From positions 1-35,858 of the forward strand of contig CAUJJW010000075.1 in the NCBI GenBank assembly GCA_963205105.1: a stretch of 35,858 nucleotides of DNA. Reading direction: 5' to 3'. Below, one piece after another: positions 8,071 to 17,460 of this stretch. The position numbers and the translations under genes are program-made. The first letter of the stretch is position 1. Every line of letters starts with the position of its first letter. Origin of the DNA: Verrucomicrobiota bacterium (GTDB taxonomy: Bacteria > Verrucomicrobiota > Verrucomicrobiia > Limisphaerales > CAIMTB01). The notes beneath the pieces are model-generated. The model saw only the letters and a program-made list of their open reading frames with translations. It ran no database searches and had not been told where the DNA came from.

Positions 8071-9032
8071 GCCAGGCCACGCCCACAGCCGCCGGCACCG
8101 GCCATCGGTCGTTCGTCGACTCCAAGGCCATCATGAGCCTCCGGAGTCTCGAACTCCGCGCCCGCGTCGTCGTCGAGGGCTTCTGGTCCGGCCTCCATCG
8201 CAGCCCCTACCACGGGTTCTCCGTCGAGTTCACCGAGTATCGCCAGTACGTCCCCGGCGATGACCCGCGCTATCTCGACTGGCGCGTGTACGGCCGCAGC
8301 GACCGCTATTACATCAAGAAGTTCGAGGACGAAACCAACCTGCGGTGCCACCTGATCGTCGACCAAAGCCGGTCGATGACCTTCCAGTCCATCGGCCATA
8401 CCAAGGCCGAGTACGCTGCAACCCTGGCCGCCACCCTCGCTTATTTCCTCCATCGCCAGGGCGACGCCATCGGCCTGCTGGCCTTCGACGAACGGGTCCG
8501 CGATTTCCTGCCCGCCCGCCATCGCGCCAGCCACCTGCGCCAACTCATGCTCGCCCTGGAACGTCCGGCGAGCGGCAAAACCACCGACCTGATCTCGCCC
8601 CTGCGGCACCTCGCCGAAATCATCCACAAACGCGGACTGATGGTGCTGATCTCGGATTTTCTCGCCCCCATCGACGCTCTTGACCGAACGCTCGCCGCTC
8701 TGGTTGCCGGCGGCCATGAAGTCGTTGTGTTCCAGGTGCTCGACCCCGCCGAAATCAACTTCGGTTTCGAACGCGAATCGGTGTTCGAGGATCTTGAATC
8801 CGGGCAGACGCTCTTCATCGATCCGGCGGTTGCCCGACGCGACTACGTTCCCCGCTTCGAGGCGCACAACGAGGAGCTTCGCCGACGCTGCCAGACCCAC
8901 GGCGTCGCCGTTCACCGACTGCTCACCAGCGAACCGCTCGACTTCGCCTTGCTCGCGTTCCTTCAGGAACGCGCCCGCCAGGGACGTCAGGTCCGCCACC
9001 GCACCGCTTCCGGAGGATACGTCAGCGCATGA
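8067..9032 (+). CDS. DUF58 domain protein (VWA-like), MoxR partner
   Basis: This 321-residue protein lacks a signal peptide or membrane segment, so it is probably cytosolic. Residues 50-91 carry the DUF58 core: GFSVEFTEYRQYVPGDDPR, LDWRVYGRSDRYYIKKFEDE. It continues into a VWA-type fold with a metal-site motif DQSRS (99-103, DxSxS) and LMVLISDFLAPID further on. DUF58 proteins are almost always encoded beside MoxR and are thought to be its client or effector. It overlaps moxR (ATGA at 8067-8070) and the next gene (ATGA at 9029-9032), showing tight coupling. The exact biochemical role of DUF58 is not known. Confidence 0.95.
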   Translation: MSQATPTAAGTGHRSFVDSKAIMSLRSLELRARVVVEGFWSGLHRSPYHGFSVEFTEYRQYVPGDDPRYLDWRVYGRSDRYYIKKFEDETNLRCHLIVDQSRSMTFQSIGHTKAEYAATLAATLAYFLHRQGDAIGLLAFDERVRDFLPARHRASHLRQLMLALERPASGKTTDLISPLRHLAEIIHKRGLMVLISDFLAPIDALDRTLAALVAGGHEVVVFQVLDPAEINFGFERESVFEDLESGQTLFIDPAVARRDYVPRFEAHNEELRRRCQTHGVAVHRLLTSEPLDFALLAFLQERARQGRQVRHRTASGGYVSA

Positions 9033-11131
9033 ACTTCCTCGCGCCCTTGTTCCTCGCCGGTGCCGCGGCCATCGCGCTGCCCATCTTCTTTCATCTGATC
9101 CGGCGCACCACCCGCGACCGGCTCCCGTTCAGTTCGCTCCGTTTCCTGAAGCCCTCGCCGCCGCGCATGAACCGGCGCAGCCGGCTGGAGAATCTGTTCC
9201 TCCTGCTCCTCCGTTGCGCCGCCCTCGCCCTGCTCGCCGCCGGGTTCGCCCGCCCCTTCCTGCGCAACAACACCACCGCCGACACCCCGACCAGTCCCAA
9301 CCGCCGCATCACCCTGCTCGTCGACACGTCCGCCAGCATGCGACGCCCCGGACTCTGGGAGGACGCCCGCGCCAAGGCCGCCGCCCTCCTCCGCAGCGCC
9401 CAACCCGCCGACGAATGCGCGGTGTTCACCTTCAACCGCACCGCCACCCCGCGGTTTTCGTTCGAGGAATGGGCCCGCACCCCCGCCGGTGAACGCTCCG
9501 CCCTCGCCCTCGCCCGCCTCGACGACACCCAGCCCGGCTGGTCCGCCACCCACCTCGGTGACGCACTCATCGCCGCCGCGGAATCGCTCCAGGACCAAGG
9601 CGACACAGCCTTCACCGGCCGGAAGGAAATCGTGCTCATCACCGATCTCCAGGAAGGCGGCCGCCTCGATCGGGTTCAGGGTTATGACTGGCCCAAGGAC
9701 GTCGCCCTCCGGGTCGAAATTGCCCGCCCCACCGTCCCCGGCAACGCCGGCCTCCAAATCATCAACGATCCCCACGGCACCGTCGCCTCCACCAGCACCG
9801 TCGTCCGCGTCCGGGTCACCAACGCCGCCGACTCGCGCCAGGAACAGTTCACCGTCGCCTGGGCTCGTGCCGGTTCGGATGCCACCGTCGGCACCCCCCA
9901 GGAAATCTACGTCCCCCCGGGCCAGTCCCGCACCGTCTCGCTCCCCGCACCCACCAACGCCGCCCCCGACCGCATCGTCCTGCAAGGCGACCGCGAACCG
10001 TTCGACAACACCGTCTACGTCTTTCCCCCGGAACCCGTCCAACTGCCGATCGTCTTCATCGGCGAGGACACCCAGCAGGACGCCAAACAACCGCTGTTCT
10101 TCATCCGCCGCGCCCTGCCTTCCACCCCCGGCCTCGCGGTGAACCTCACCGTCGCCTCCCCCGCTGTCCCTGCTCCGCCCGGCGCCCTCGAGTCCGCGGC
10201 GCTGATCGTGGTCGCCGGCAGCCTCGATGCCCCCGCCGCGGACGCCGTCCAAAGCGCGGTCCAGGCCGGGAAAACTCTGCTTTTCGCCCCAAGAAAGCCT
10301 GAGGACTTCGCCACGCTCGCCCGCCTCCTGGGCCTGCCGCAAATCGTCGCGGAGGAAAAGAAGCCCGCCTCCTACGCCATGCTGGGTGATCTCGACTTCC
10401 GGCACCCGCTTTTGGCCGCGTTCGCCGACCCCCGCTTCAGCGACTTCACCCGCATCCATTTTTGGAAATACCGGCGCATCGATGCCCAAGCCATTCCCAA
10501 CGCCCGCAAAGTCGCCACCTTCGACACCGGCGATCCCGCCTGGCTCGAGGTCCCGCTTCAGAAGGGCCGCGTCATCGTGTTCACCAGCGGCTGGCATCCC
10601 GAGGACAGTCAGCTCGCGCTCTCCACCAAGTTTGTGCCCCTGGTGTTTTCCATGATCGAATCGGGCGGGTCCGCCCTGCGCCCTCTGACCTCCGTCCAGC
10701 TCGTCGATGCCCCGGTTCAACTCCCCGACGCTGCCGGCGTCCCCATGGTCGTCCGCCCCCCAGGCGCCGAACCGATCACGCTGACCAACGGCACCACCCG
10801 ATTCACCGACGCCACCGCACCCGGCATCTACGAATTCACCGCGGGCGCTACCACCCGCAAGGTCGCGGTGAACCTCGATCCGTCGGAATCACTCACCGCG
10901 CCCCGGAACCCCGACGACCTCGAACGCGTCGGAGCGCCCGTCGCCGACACCACCACCAAACCTCCCGTCTCCCCCGTCCGCGCCGCCCAACTGGCCGCCG
11001 CGGAAGCGGAAGGCCGCCAGAAACTGTGGCGCTGGTTCCTCATCGCCACCCTCGTCGTGCTCCTCACCGAAACCGCCGTCGCCGGCTGGTCCCTCCGCAA
11101 ACGGGCCCCGGCAGGAGAAGTCGCCGCATGA
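9029..11131 (+). CDS. BatA-like membrane protein with VWA domain
   Basis: The protein has 700 residues. The N-terminus (1-75) matches the BatA N-terminal module: a helix at 3-23, LIRRTTRDRLPFSSLRFL (23-40), then a second helix at 55-74. Residues 93-260 form a VWA domain with an intact MIDAS motif, DTSAS (99-103), and later VLITDLQEGG. The middle (about 300-620) is beta-rich and probably periplasmic, with a Rossmann-like stretch around IVVAGSLDAP. A C-terminal helix (about 668-690) is followed by a basic tail. BatA-type proteins sit in the inner membrane and pair with MoxR ATPases. The start and stop overlap neighbouring genes by four bases each (ATGA). Confidence 0.9.
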   Translation: MNFLAPLFLAGAAAIALPIFFHLIRRTTRDRLPFSSLRFLKPSPPRMNRRSRLENLFLLLLRCAALALLAAGFARPFLRNNTTADTPTSPNRRITLLVDTSASMRRPGLWEDARAKAAALLRSAQPADECAVFTFNRTATPRFSFEEWARTPAGERSALALARLDDTQPGWSATHLGDALIAAAESLQDQGDTAFTGRKEIVLITDLQEGGRLDRVQGYDWPKDVALRVEIARPTVPGNAGLQIINDPHGTVASTSTVVRVRVTNAADSRQEQFTVAWARAGSDATVGTPQEIYVPPGQSRTVSLPAPTNAAPDRIVLQGDREPFDNTVYVFPPEPVQLPIVFIGEDTQQDAKQPLFFIRRALPSTPGLAVNLTVASPAVPAPPGALESAALIVVAGSLDAPAADAVQSAVQAGKTLLFAPRKPEDFATLARLLGLPQIVAEEKKPASYAMLGDLDFRHPLLAAFADPRFSDFTRIHFWKYRRIDAQAIPNARKVATFDTGDPAWLEVPLQKGRVIVFTSGWHPEDSQLALSTKFVPLVFSMIESGGSALRPLTSVQLVDAPVQLPDAAGVPMVVRPPGAEPITLTNGTTRFTDATAPGIYEFTAGATTRKVAVNLDPSESLTAPRNPDDLERVGAPVADTTTKPPVSPVRAAQLAAAEAEGRQKLWRWFLIATLVVLLTETAVAGWSLRKRAPAGEVAA

Positions 11132-14100
11132 ATCCCGTCCTCCTCACTACCCGCCTCCAACCGGTCGCCTGGCGCCGCCAACGTCTGGGACTCTGGCGCC
11201 GTCTCGCGGTGGTCTGGGCCAGCGCCGCGCTCATCGGCGGCGCCTTGGTACTGGTCCGCGCCGCGTCCGGAGCCTCCCTGCCCTTCGCCCTGCCGGTCGT
11301 CGGCATCGCCGCCGTTTTCGTCGCCCTCATCGTCGCCATTCGGCATCTGTCCCGTCCGCCGGCCATCGGCGCCCTCGCCGACGCCGTCGAGCAGGCACAC
11401 CCCGACCTCAAGGGTCTGCTGCTCACCGCCGTCCAACAACAGCCGCCCAAGGGCGGACGGCTCACGTACTTTCAGGACCGCATCCTCCGTGAAGCCATCG
11501 CCCACAGTCATCGCGCGGATTGGCGTTCCGCCGTTCCAGGGTTCCGCATCGGGCTCGCCCAACTCGGCCATCTCACCGCACTGGCTTTCTTCGTGTTCAC
11601 GCTGGTCCAGCTCCGCTCCCCGCTCAACCCCACGGGAAGCGGGTTCCTGGCCAGCCTCACCGGTCTGAGCATCACCCCCGGCGACACCGACCTCGAACTC
11701 GGCACGGATTTTGTCGTGCTCGCCCGGTTCGGCTCCGCCCCTCCGAGCGCCACCCTCGTTCTCGGCAACACCCCCGCCACCGAACGCCGCTATCCCCTCA
11801 CCCGTTCGCTCTCCGACCCCGTCTTCGGCGGCGCGTTCCCCGGCATCACCAACAGCACCTCCTACCGCATCGAGTACGAGGGCAAGCAATCCCGGGACTA
11901 CCGCATTCGGGTGTTTGAATTCCCCCGGCTCGAACGCGCCGACGCCGACCTGAATTATCCGGAGTACACCGCCCTTCCGCCGAAGCGTATCGAGGACACC
12001 CGCCGCATCACCGCCGTCGAAGGCACCCGGCTCGATCTGGCCCTCCAGCTGAATAAACCCGTCACCTCCGCCCGCTTCGTGGCCCGTTCAGAAGGCGGGG
12101 AAGATCTGCCCCTGACCCTCGCCACCCACGGCGCCACCGCCCAACTCCAGGCCCACCCCCTGCTCACCAAGGCCGCCTACGACCTCGTCCTGGTCGATGC
12201 CGAAGGCCGCACCAACAAAGTCCCCACCCAGTTCACCTTCGACGTCGTCCCCAACCGCACCCCCGAACTCAAACTCACGACCCCGCGCGGCGACCAACGG
12301 CCTTCCTCTCTCGAGGAGTTGTCCTTCACCGGCACCGCCTGGGACGACTTCGGCATGCCGGCCTACGGGCTCGGCTTCAACCTGGTCGGCCAGGACACCC
12401 GCTTCGTCGAACTCGGCACCAACGCGCCCGCCGGCGAAAAACGCCCCTTCCAAAGCCTCCTTCGACTCGAAGACTTCGGCCTCCAGCCCGACGATCTGGT
12501 GTCGTGGTTCGTCTGGGCCGACGACATCGGGCCCGATGGCCAGCTCCGACGCACCTCCGGCGACCTGTTCTTCGGCGAGATCCGTCCCTTCGAGGAAGTC
12601 TTCCGGGAAGCCTCCAACTCCGGCAACCAGCAGCAACAGCAGGGCGAACAGGGTGAGCAAGGCAGCCCCACCACCCAACTCGCCGAGCTCCAGAAGCAAA
12701 TCGTCAACGCCACCTGGAAACTCCGCCGCACCTACACCAACGCCGTTCCCGCCTACGCCAAGGACGCCTCGGTCGTGCTCGAGTCCCAAACCCAGGCCCG
12801 CGCCCGAGCCGAAGCACAGCGGGAGGAAACCCAGGACCCGCGCGCCGAAGCCTTGTGGGACAACGTCCTGAAGGAAATGGACGGCGCCATCGCCCGCCTC
12901 ACCGAAGCCGAAACGTCCACCGCCCCGCTGCAGGCGGCACTATCCGCCGAACAAGCCGCCTACCAGGCCCTGCTCAAACTCCAGGCCCGCGAAACCAACG
13001 TCGCCCGCAGCCGCCAGAGCGGACAGGGCCAGGCCGGCCAGGCCCGCAACCAGCGGCAACTGGACGAACTCGAACTCGCCGAAGCCGAGAACCGCTACGA
13101 AACCCAACGCGACGCCCAGTCCGCCAACCAGAACCCCGAACGCCGCGAACAGCTCCAGATCGTCAACCGCCTCCAGGAACTCGCCCGCCGTCAGGAGGAC
13201 GTCAACGAACAGCTCAAGGAACTCCAGACCGCCCTCCAGGAAGCCCAGACCGAAGCCGATCGCGAAGAAATCCGCCGTCGCCTGAAGCGCTTGCAGGAGG
13301 AACAACAACGCATGCTCGCCGACATGGACGAACTCCAGCAGCGCATGCAACGCCCGGAGAACCAATCCCGCACCGGCGAACAACAACGCCAACTGGATCA
13401 GGCCCGCCAGGACATGCAGCGCTCCTCCGAGGCCACCGGTCAGGGAGCCGTCTCCCAGGCTCTCGCCGCCGGTTCCCGCGCCGAACAGCAGCTCGAACAA
13501 ACCCGCGACCAACTCCGACGCGAGTCCGCCGGCGAGTTCGCCGAGGATCTCCGCGACATGCGCGCTCAAGCCCGCGAACTCGCCCGCCAGCAGGAGGCCA
13601 TCCAACGCGAGATCAACGCTCCCACCACGCCCTCGCGCCCCTCGCTCTCCACCCCCACCGCCAACGACGACCTCGCCCAACGCGTCACCGAACAGAAGAA
13701 CCGGTTCACCAACCTCGTCGACCGCGCCACGCAGCTTTCCCAGGCCGCCGAAAGTTCCGAACCCCTGGTGTCCCGCCAGCTCTACGACACCCTCCGCGAC
13801 CTCACCCAGAACGAGGCCCAGGCCACTCCGGAATTGCAGAACGACCTCGTCCGCCGCGGCCTGATGACACCTCGGCTCTACGAGCGCATGCAGCAGTTGT
13901 CGGCGTCCGAACAGGAACGCGCCAAATCACTCGAACTCACCGCCGAAATGCTCCGCCAAGGTTACGAAGCCCAAGCCGGTCAGGCCGGCAACCGCGCCCG
14001 TACGTCCATCGACCGCCTCCGCCGGGGCGTCGAACGCGCCGCCGAAAATGTGCTCGGCGATGACACCGAAGCCCTGCGCCTCGCCCAATCCGAACTCCAA

Positions 14101-15081
14101 TCGCTCGTCGATCAGGTCGAACGCGAAATCGCCCAGGCCGCCGGCACCAATCTCGCCACCAGCGGCGCCTCCGGTTCCCCCGCCAACGAAGGCGAACCCG
14201 GCGCCGGCCAGAATCCCTTGTCCCCCGGCCAAGGTCAGGGCACCACCCCGGGCCAGGAAAACACGCCCGGACAAGGCCAGGGCCAAACCCCAGGCCAAGG
14301 CCAGGGACAAGCCCAAGCCCAAAACCAGGGCCAGGGTCAGGGCCAAGGACAAGGTCAGACCCCAGGTCAAGGTCAAGGTCAGTCACCCGCTCAAGCCCAG
14401 GCACAAGCTCAGGGTCAAGGCCAAGGCCAGGGTCAGGGTCAGACCCCAGGCCAAGGACAGGGTCAGGGTCAGACCCCAGGCCAAGGACAGGGTCAAGGGC
14501 AAGGCCAAGGCCAAGGCCAAGGCCAAGGACAGGGCCAAGGACAGGGCCAAGGTCAAGGCCAGTCCCTCGCTCAAGGTGGCCAAGGCGGTCAGCAACCCGG
14601 CGCCCGACGCGGCGGTGGTGAATCCAACGACTCCTCCGGCACCGGCGGCGGCAACGGGGGCACCCGCGGCAACAACCGCCGCACCGGCTTCGATTTCAAC
14701 CGACTGCTCTCCGGCGGCGCCGACACCGGCAGCGGCGGAACCGGACCCATCACCGGCGAATCCTTTGCCCCCTGGTCCGATCGTCTGCGTGAGGTCGAGG
14801 AAATGATCGACCTGCCCGAATTGCGCAGCGACGTCGCCACCGCCCGCGAACGCGCCCGCTTGGTCCGCCAGGAACTGCGCCAGGATCTCAAGAAGCCCGA
14901 CTGGGCCGTTGTACGCACCGAGGTCGTGGGGCCGCTGGTCGAGGTCCGATCCCGGATTCAGGAGGAACTCGCCCGCCGCGGTTCCGGGGAAGGCATCGTT
15001 CCCATCGATCGCGATCCGGTGCCCACCCGCTTCTCGGAACTCGTGCGCCGGTACTACGAAGAACTCGGCAAGGACCGCTAA
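11128..15081 (+). CDS. Giant DUF4175-like membrane protein with coiled coil and Gly-Gln repeat tract
   Basis: From the ATG at 11128 (overlapping the previous stop as ATGA) the product has 1317 residues. The N-terminus has two membrane helices (about 25-45 and 51-71) and a third at 143-162. Residues about 170-500 form beta-rich, probably extracytoplasmic domains (NYPEYTALPPKRIED, LEELSFTGTAWDDFGM). Residues about 505-990 are highly charged, Gln/Glu/Arg-rich coiled coil. Residues 1032-1150 are an extreme low-complexity Gly-Gln tract with TP, AQ and SP interruptions. The last 130 residues form a conserved-looking helical end (EVEEMIDLPELRSDVATARE). This layout resembles DUF4175 (TIGR02302-type) proteins. 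No enzymatic motif is seen. It probably serves as a structural or scaffold component of the operon's membrane complex. Confidence 0.85.
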   Translation: MNPVLLTTRLQPVAWRRQRLGLWRRLAVVWASAALIGGALVLVRAASGASLPFALPVVGIAAVFVALIVAIRHLSRPPAIGALADAVEQAHPDLKGLLLTAVQQQPPKGGRLTYFQDRILREAIAHSHRADWRSAVPGFRIGLAQLGHLTALAFFVFTLVQLRSPLNPTGSGFLASLTGLSITPGDTDLELGTDFVVLARFGSAPPSATLVLGNTPATERRYPLTRSLSDPVFGGAFPGITNSTSYRIEYEGKQSRDYRIRVFEFPRLERADADLNYPEYTALPPKRIEDTRRITAVEGTRLDLALQLNKPVTSARFVARSEGGEDLPLTLATHGATAQLQAHPLLTKAAYDLVLVDAEGRTNKVPTQFTFDVVPNRTPELKLTTPRGDQRPSSLEELSFTGTAWDDFGMPAYGLGFNLVGQDTRFVELGTNAPAGEKRPFQSLLRLEDFGLQPDDLVSWFVWADDIGPDGQLRRTSGDLFFGEIRPFEEVFREASNSGNQQQQQGEQGEQGSPTTQLAELQKQIVNATWKLRRTYTNAVPAYAKDASVVLESQTQARARAEAQREETQDPRAEALWDNVLKEMDGAIARLTEAETSTAPLQAALSAEQAAYQALLKLQARETNVARSRQSGQGQAGQARNQRQLDELELAEAENRYETQRDAQSANQNPERREQLQIVNRLQELARRQEDVNEQLKELQTALQEAQTEADREEIRRRLKRLQEEQQRMLADMDELQQRMQRPENQSRTGEQQRQLDQARQDMQRSSEATGQGAVSQALAAGSRAEQQLEQTRDQLRRESAGEFAEDLRDMRAQARELARQQEAIQREINAPTTPSRPSLSTPTANDDLAQRVTEQKNRFTNLVDRATQLSQAAESSEPLVSRQLYDTLRDLTQNEAQATPELQNDLVRRGLMTPRLYERMQQLSASEQERAKSLELTAEMLRQGYEAQAGQAGNRARTSIDRLRRGVERAAENVLGDDTEALRLAQSELQSLVDQVEREIAQAAGTNLATSGASGSPANEGEPGAGQNPLSPGQGQGTTPGQENTPGQGQGQTPGQGQGQAQAQNQGQGQGQGQGQTPGQGQGQSPAQAQAQAQGQGQGQGQGQTPGQGQGQGQTPGQGQGQGQGQGQGQGQGQGQGQGQGQGQSLAQGGQGGQQPGARRGGGESNDSSGTGGGNGGTRGNNRRTGFDFNRLLSGGADTGSGGTGPITGESFAPWSDRLREVEEMIDLPELRSDVATARERARLVRQELRQDLKKPDWAVVRTEVVGPLVEVRSRIQEELARRGSGEGIVPIDRDPVPTRFSELVRRYYEELGKDR
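14221..14580 (+). repeat. In-frame Gly-Gln-encoding tandem repeat tract
   Basis: About 360 bases inside the DUF4175-like gene are built from six-base GGYCAR-type units (GGCCAA, GGTCAG, GGACAG) that encode Gly-Gln. One 30-bp block is duplicated exactly in tandem at 14431-14460 and 14461-14490. The reading frame stays open across the whole tract, so the repeat is under coding constraint. Tracts like this can change length by slippage or recombination. Confidence 0.9.
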
Positions 15082-17460
15082 ATGGATTTGCTCGCCGCAC
15101 TCACCATTTCCTCCTGGAGCTGGCTCTGGCCGGTGGCCGGGGTTCTTGCCCTCGCGTTGATCCTGCTCGCGTGGGGCTACTTCACGGCACCGCCGTCCAC
15201 CGCACGTCTGCTGGGACCCCTGCTCAAGTTCCTCGGCATCGCCGCTCTCGCCGCCTGCCTGCTCGAACCGCTCTGGTCCGGTCAGCGCGTCCGGCCCGGC
15301 GCCAACCTGTTCGCCGTGCTCGCCGACAACAGCCAAAGCCTTCAGATCCACGACTCCGGCGACCCGCAGTCCCGCGGCGATGCCCTGCGCACCCTCGTCT
15401 CGCCCGCCACTTCCCCCTGGCAGGCCGATCTCGCCGAGGACTTTGAAGTCCGGCGCTACGCTTTCGACGCCCGGCTCCAGTCCAGTCGGGATTTCGGCGA
15501 CCTCACCTTCGAAGGACGCGGCACAGCCCTGGCCACTTCCCTGAAGACCCTCAAAGACCGCTTTCAGGGCCGGCCTCTTGCCGGTGTGCTCCTCTTCACC
15601 GACGGCAATGCCACCGACATCGCCGGGACCAGCCCGGACCTCACCGGTGTGCCTCCGGTGTATCCGGTCGTCGTCGGAAAACCCGGCAACACCCGCGACC
15701 TCTCCATCTCCCAGGTCGGGGTCACCACCTCCGTCTTCGAAGACGCGCCCGTCACTCTCCAGGCGGAAATCGGAACGGCCGGGTTCACGACCGAGGATGT
15801 GCGGGCCCAGCTGCTCGATCGCGCCGGACAGGTCGTTACCGAACAACCGGTCGAGACCGGCCGCAGCGGGGATGCATCGACCGTCCGATTTCAGTTCAAA
15901 CCGGAGCAGCCCGGGCTCTCCTTCTACCAGCTTCGCGTCGGTACCCGCGCCGACCTGAATCCGGGCGTGCAAACCAACCTTGCCACCGCCTCCGAAGCCA
16001 CGCTGGCCAACAACGCCCGTATCGTGGCGGTCAATCGTGAACAAGGCCCCTACCGCATCCTGTACGTCTCCGGTCGACCCAACTGGGAGTTCAAGTTTTT
16101 GAAGCGCGCCATCCAGGCCGACAAGGAGGTGGAGCTCGTGGGATTGATCCGGGTCGCGCGGCGAGAACCCAAGTTCGAGTTCCGCGGTCGGGCGGGCGAA
16201 ACCAGCAACCCGCTGTTCCGCGGTTTTGGTGAACAATCCCCCGAAAACGTCGAGCGCTACGACCAACCCGTGCTCGTCCGTCTCGACACCCGTGACGAAC
16301 TCGAACTGCGCAACGGCTTTCCCCGCACCGCCGAGGAATTGTTCGCCTACCATGCCGTGATCCTGGACGACCTCGAAAGCGCGTTCTTCGCTCCCGACCA
16401 GGCCGCCGTTCTCCAACGTTTCGTCACCGAACGCGGCGGCGGCCTGCTGATGCTCGGCGGCATGGAGTCCTTCCGCGAAGGCGGCTACTACCGCACTCCC
16501 ATTGGCGATATCCTGCCCGTCTACCTCGACAACACCACGGCACCCACCGAAAGCGTCCCGGTGCGCTTCGAACTGAGCCGCGACGGCTGGCTGCAATCCT
16601 GGGCCCGCCTGCGCGATTCCGAAGCCGAGGAACGCGGACGCATCGAGTCCATGCCTCCCTTTCTCGTCGCCAACCGCATCCGCGACTCCAAACCCGGCGC
16701 TTCCATCATCGCCACCGCCAAGGATCCCCAAGGCAAGGACATCCCCGCACTCGCCATCCAACGTTTCGGTCGCGGTCGCACCGGCGCCATGCTCATCGGC
16801 GACTTCTGGCGCTGGGGCATGCAGAACCCCGAAGCCCGCAGCGACATGGAAAAATCCTGGCGCCAATTGGTGCGCTGGCTCGTCTCCGACATCCCCAAAC
16901 GAGTCGAAATTGCCTCCGAACCCATTCCCGAAGACCCCAACGGCGCGATCCGCGTCGAAGTCCGCGTGCGGGATCCCCAGTTTCAGCCCGCCGACAACGC
17001 CGCCGTGTCCATTGAAGTGGAACCGATCCTGTTCGGCACGGCGCCTTCCACCAATGCCCTCACCCTGCGCGCCGAACCGGCACTCTCCGAACCGGGACTG
17101 TACGAAGCGACCTACATCCCGCGCGCGCCCGGTGGTTTCCGGGCAATGGCCAAGGTGCAAAACGCGCTGGGCGCGGAAGAGGGCCGGGCCGAAACCGGCT
17201 GGTCCAGCGATCCCGTCGCCGAGGAATTCCGATCGCTGGTCCCCAACCTCCCGTTGCTGGAGGAAATCGCCCGCAAGACCGGCGGCCAGGTCGTCCCGTC
17301 CGAAAACCTCGGTTCCTTCGTCAAAGACCTCCCCACCCGAGCTGCTCCCGTCATGGAGTCGTGGTCCCACCCCGCCTGGCATACCCCCTATTTGTTCGCG
17401 TTCGCCCTCGCCTGTCTCATCGCCGAATGGGGCCTGCGCCGCGTGAAAGGTCTCCCGTGA
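15082..17460 (+). CDS. Membrane protein with VWA-like and glutamine-amidotransferase-like domains
   Basis: The ATG abuts the TAA of the previous gene. The product has 792 residues with membrane helices at about 15-34 and 43-62 and a third near the C-terminus (about 770-788, LFAFALACLIAEWGL). Residues 76-210 look like a VWA domain with a DxSxS-type motif DNSQS (82-86) and GVLLFTDGNATD. Beta-sandwich regions follow. Residues about 420-480 (VILDDLESAFF, FVTERGGGLLMLGG, REGGYY) match the class I glutamine-amidotransferase-like fold used in this family, but I do not see the nucleophile cysteine, so it is probably not an amidotransferase. This architecture is common in Planctomycetes and Verrucomicrobia beside MoxR-DUF58-BatA genes. 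Its position in the operon suggests it is part of the same membrane complex. Confidence 0.88.
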   Translation: MDLLAALTISSWSWLWPVAGVLALALILLAWGYFTAPPSTARLLGPLLKFLGIAALAACLLEPLWSGQRVRPGANLFAVLADNSQSLQIHDSGDPQSRGDALRTLVSPATSPWQADLAEDFEVRRYAFDARLQSSRDFGDLTFEGRGTALATSLKTLKDRFQGRPLAGVLLFTDGNATDIAGTSPDLTGVPPVYPVVVGKPGNTRDLSISQVGVTTSVFEDAPVTLQAEIGTAGFTTEDVRAQLLDRAGQVVTEQPVETGRSGDASTVRFQFKPEQPGLSFYQLRVGTRADLNPGVQTNLATASEATLANNARIVAVNREQGPYRILYVSGRPNWEFKFLKRAIQADKEVELVGLIRVARREPKFEFRGRAGETSNPLFRGFGEQSPENVERYDQPVLVRLDTRDELELRNGFPRTAEELFAYHAVILDDLESAFFAPDQAAVLQRFVTERGGGLLMLGGMESFREGGYYRTPIGDILPVYLDNTTAPTESVPVRFELSRDGWLQSWARLRDSEAEERGRIESMPPFLVANRIRDSKPGASIIATAKDPQGKDIPALAIQRFGRGRTGAMLIGDFWRWGMQNPEARSDMEKSWRQLVRWLVSDIPKRVEIASEPIPEDPNGAIRVEVRVRDPQFQPADNAAVSIEVEPILFGTAPSTNALTLRAEPALSEPGLYEATYIPRAPGGFRAMAKVQNALGAEEGRAETGWSSDPVAEEFRSLVPNLPLLEEIARKTGGQVVPSENLGSFVKDLPTRAAPVMESWSHPAWHTPYLFAFALACLIAEWGLRRVKGLP

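Noticed and set aside
8987..10720. A 577-codon minus-strand open frame
   Set aside because: It is antisense to the BatA-like VWA gene and has the same Gly/Glu-rich composition as other shadow frames.
15082..17460. Calling this gene an active glutamine amidotransferase
   Set aside because: The fold-like stretch is visible, but no nucleophile cysteine in the expected elbow was found, so only the fold is claimed.
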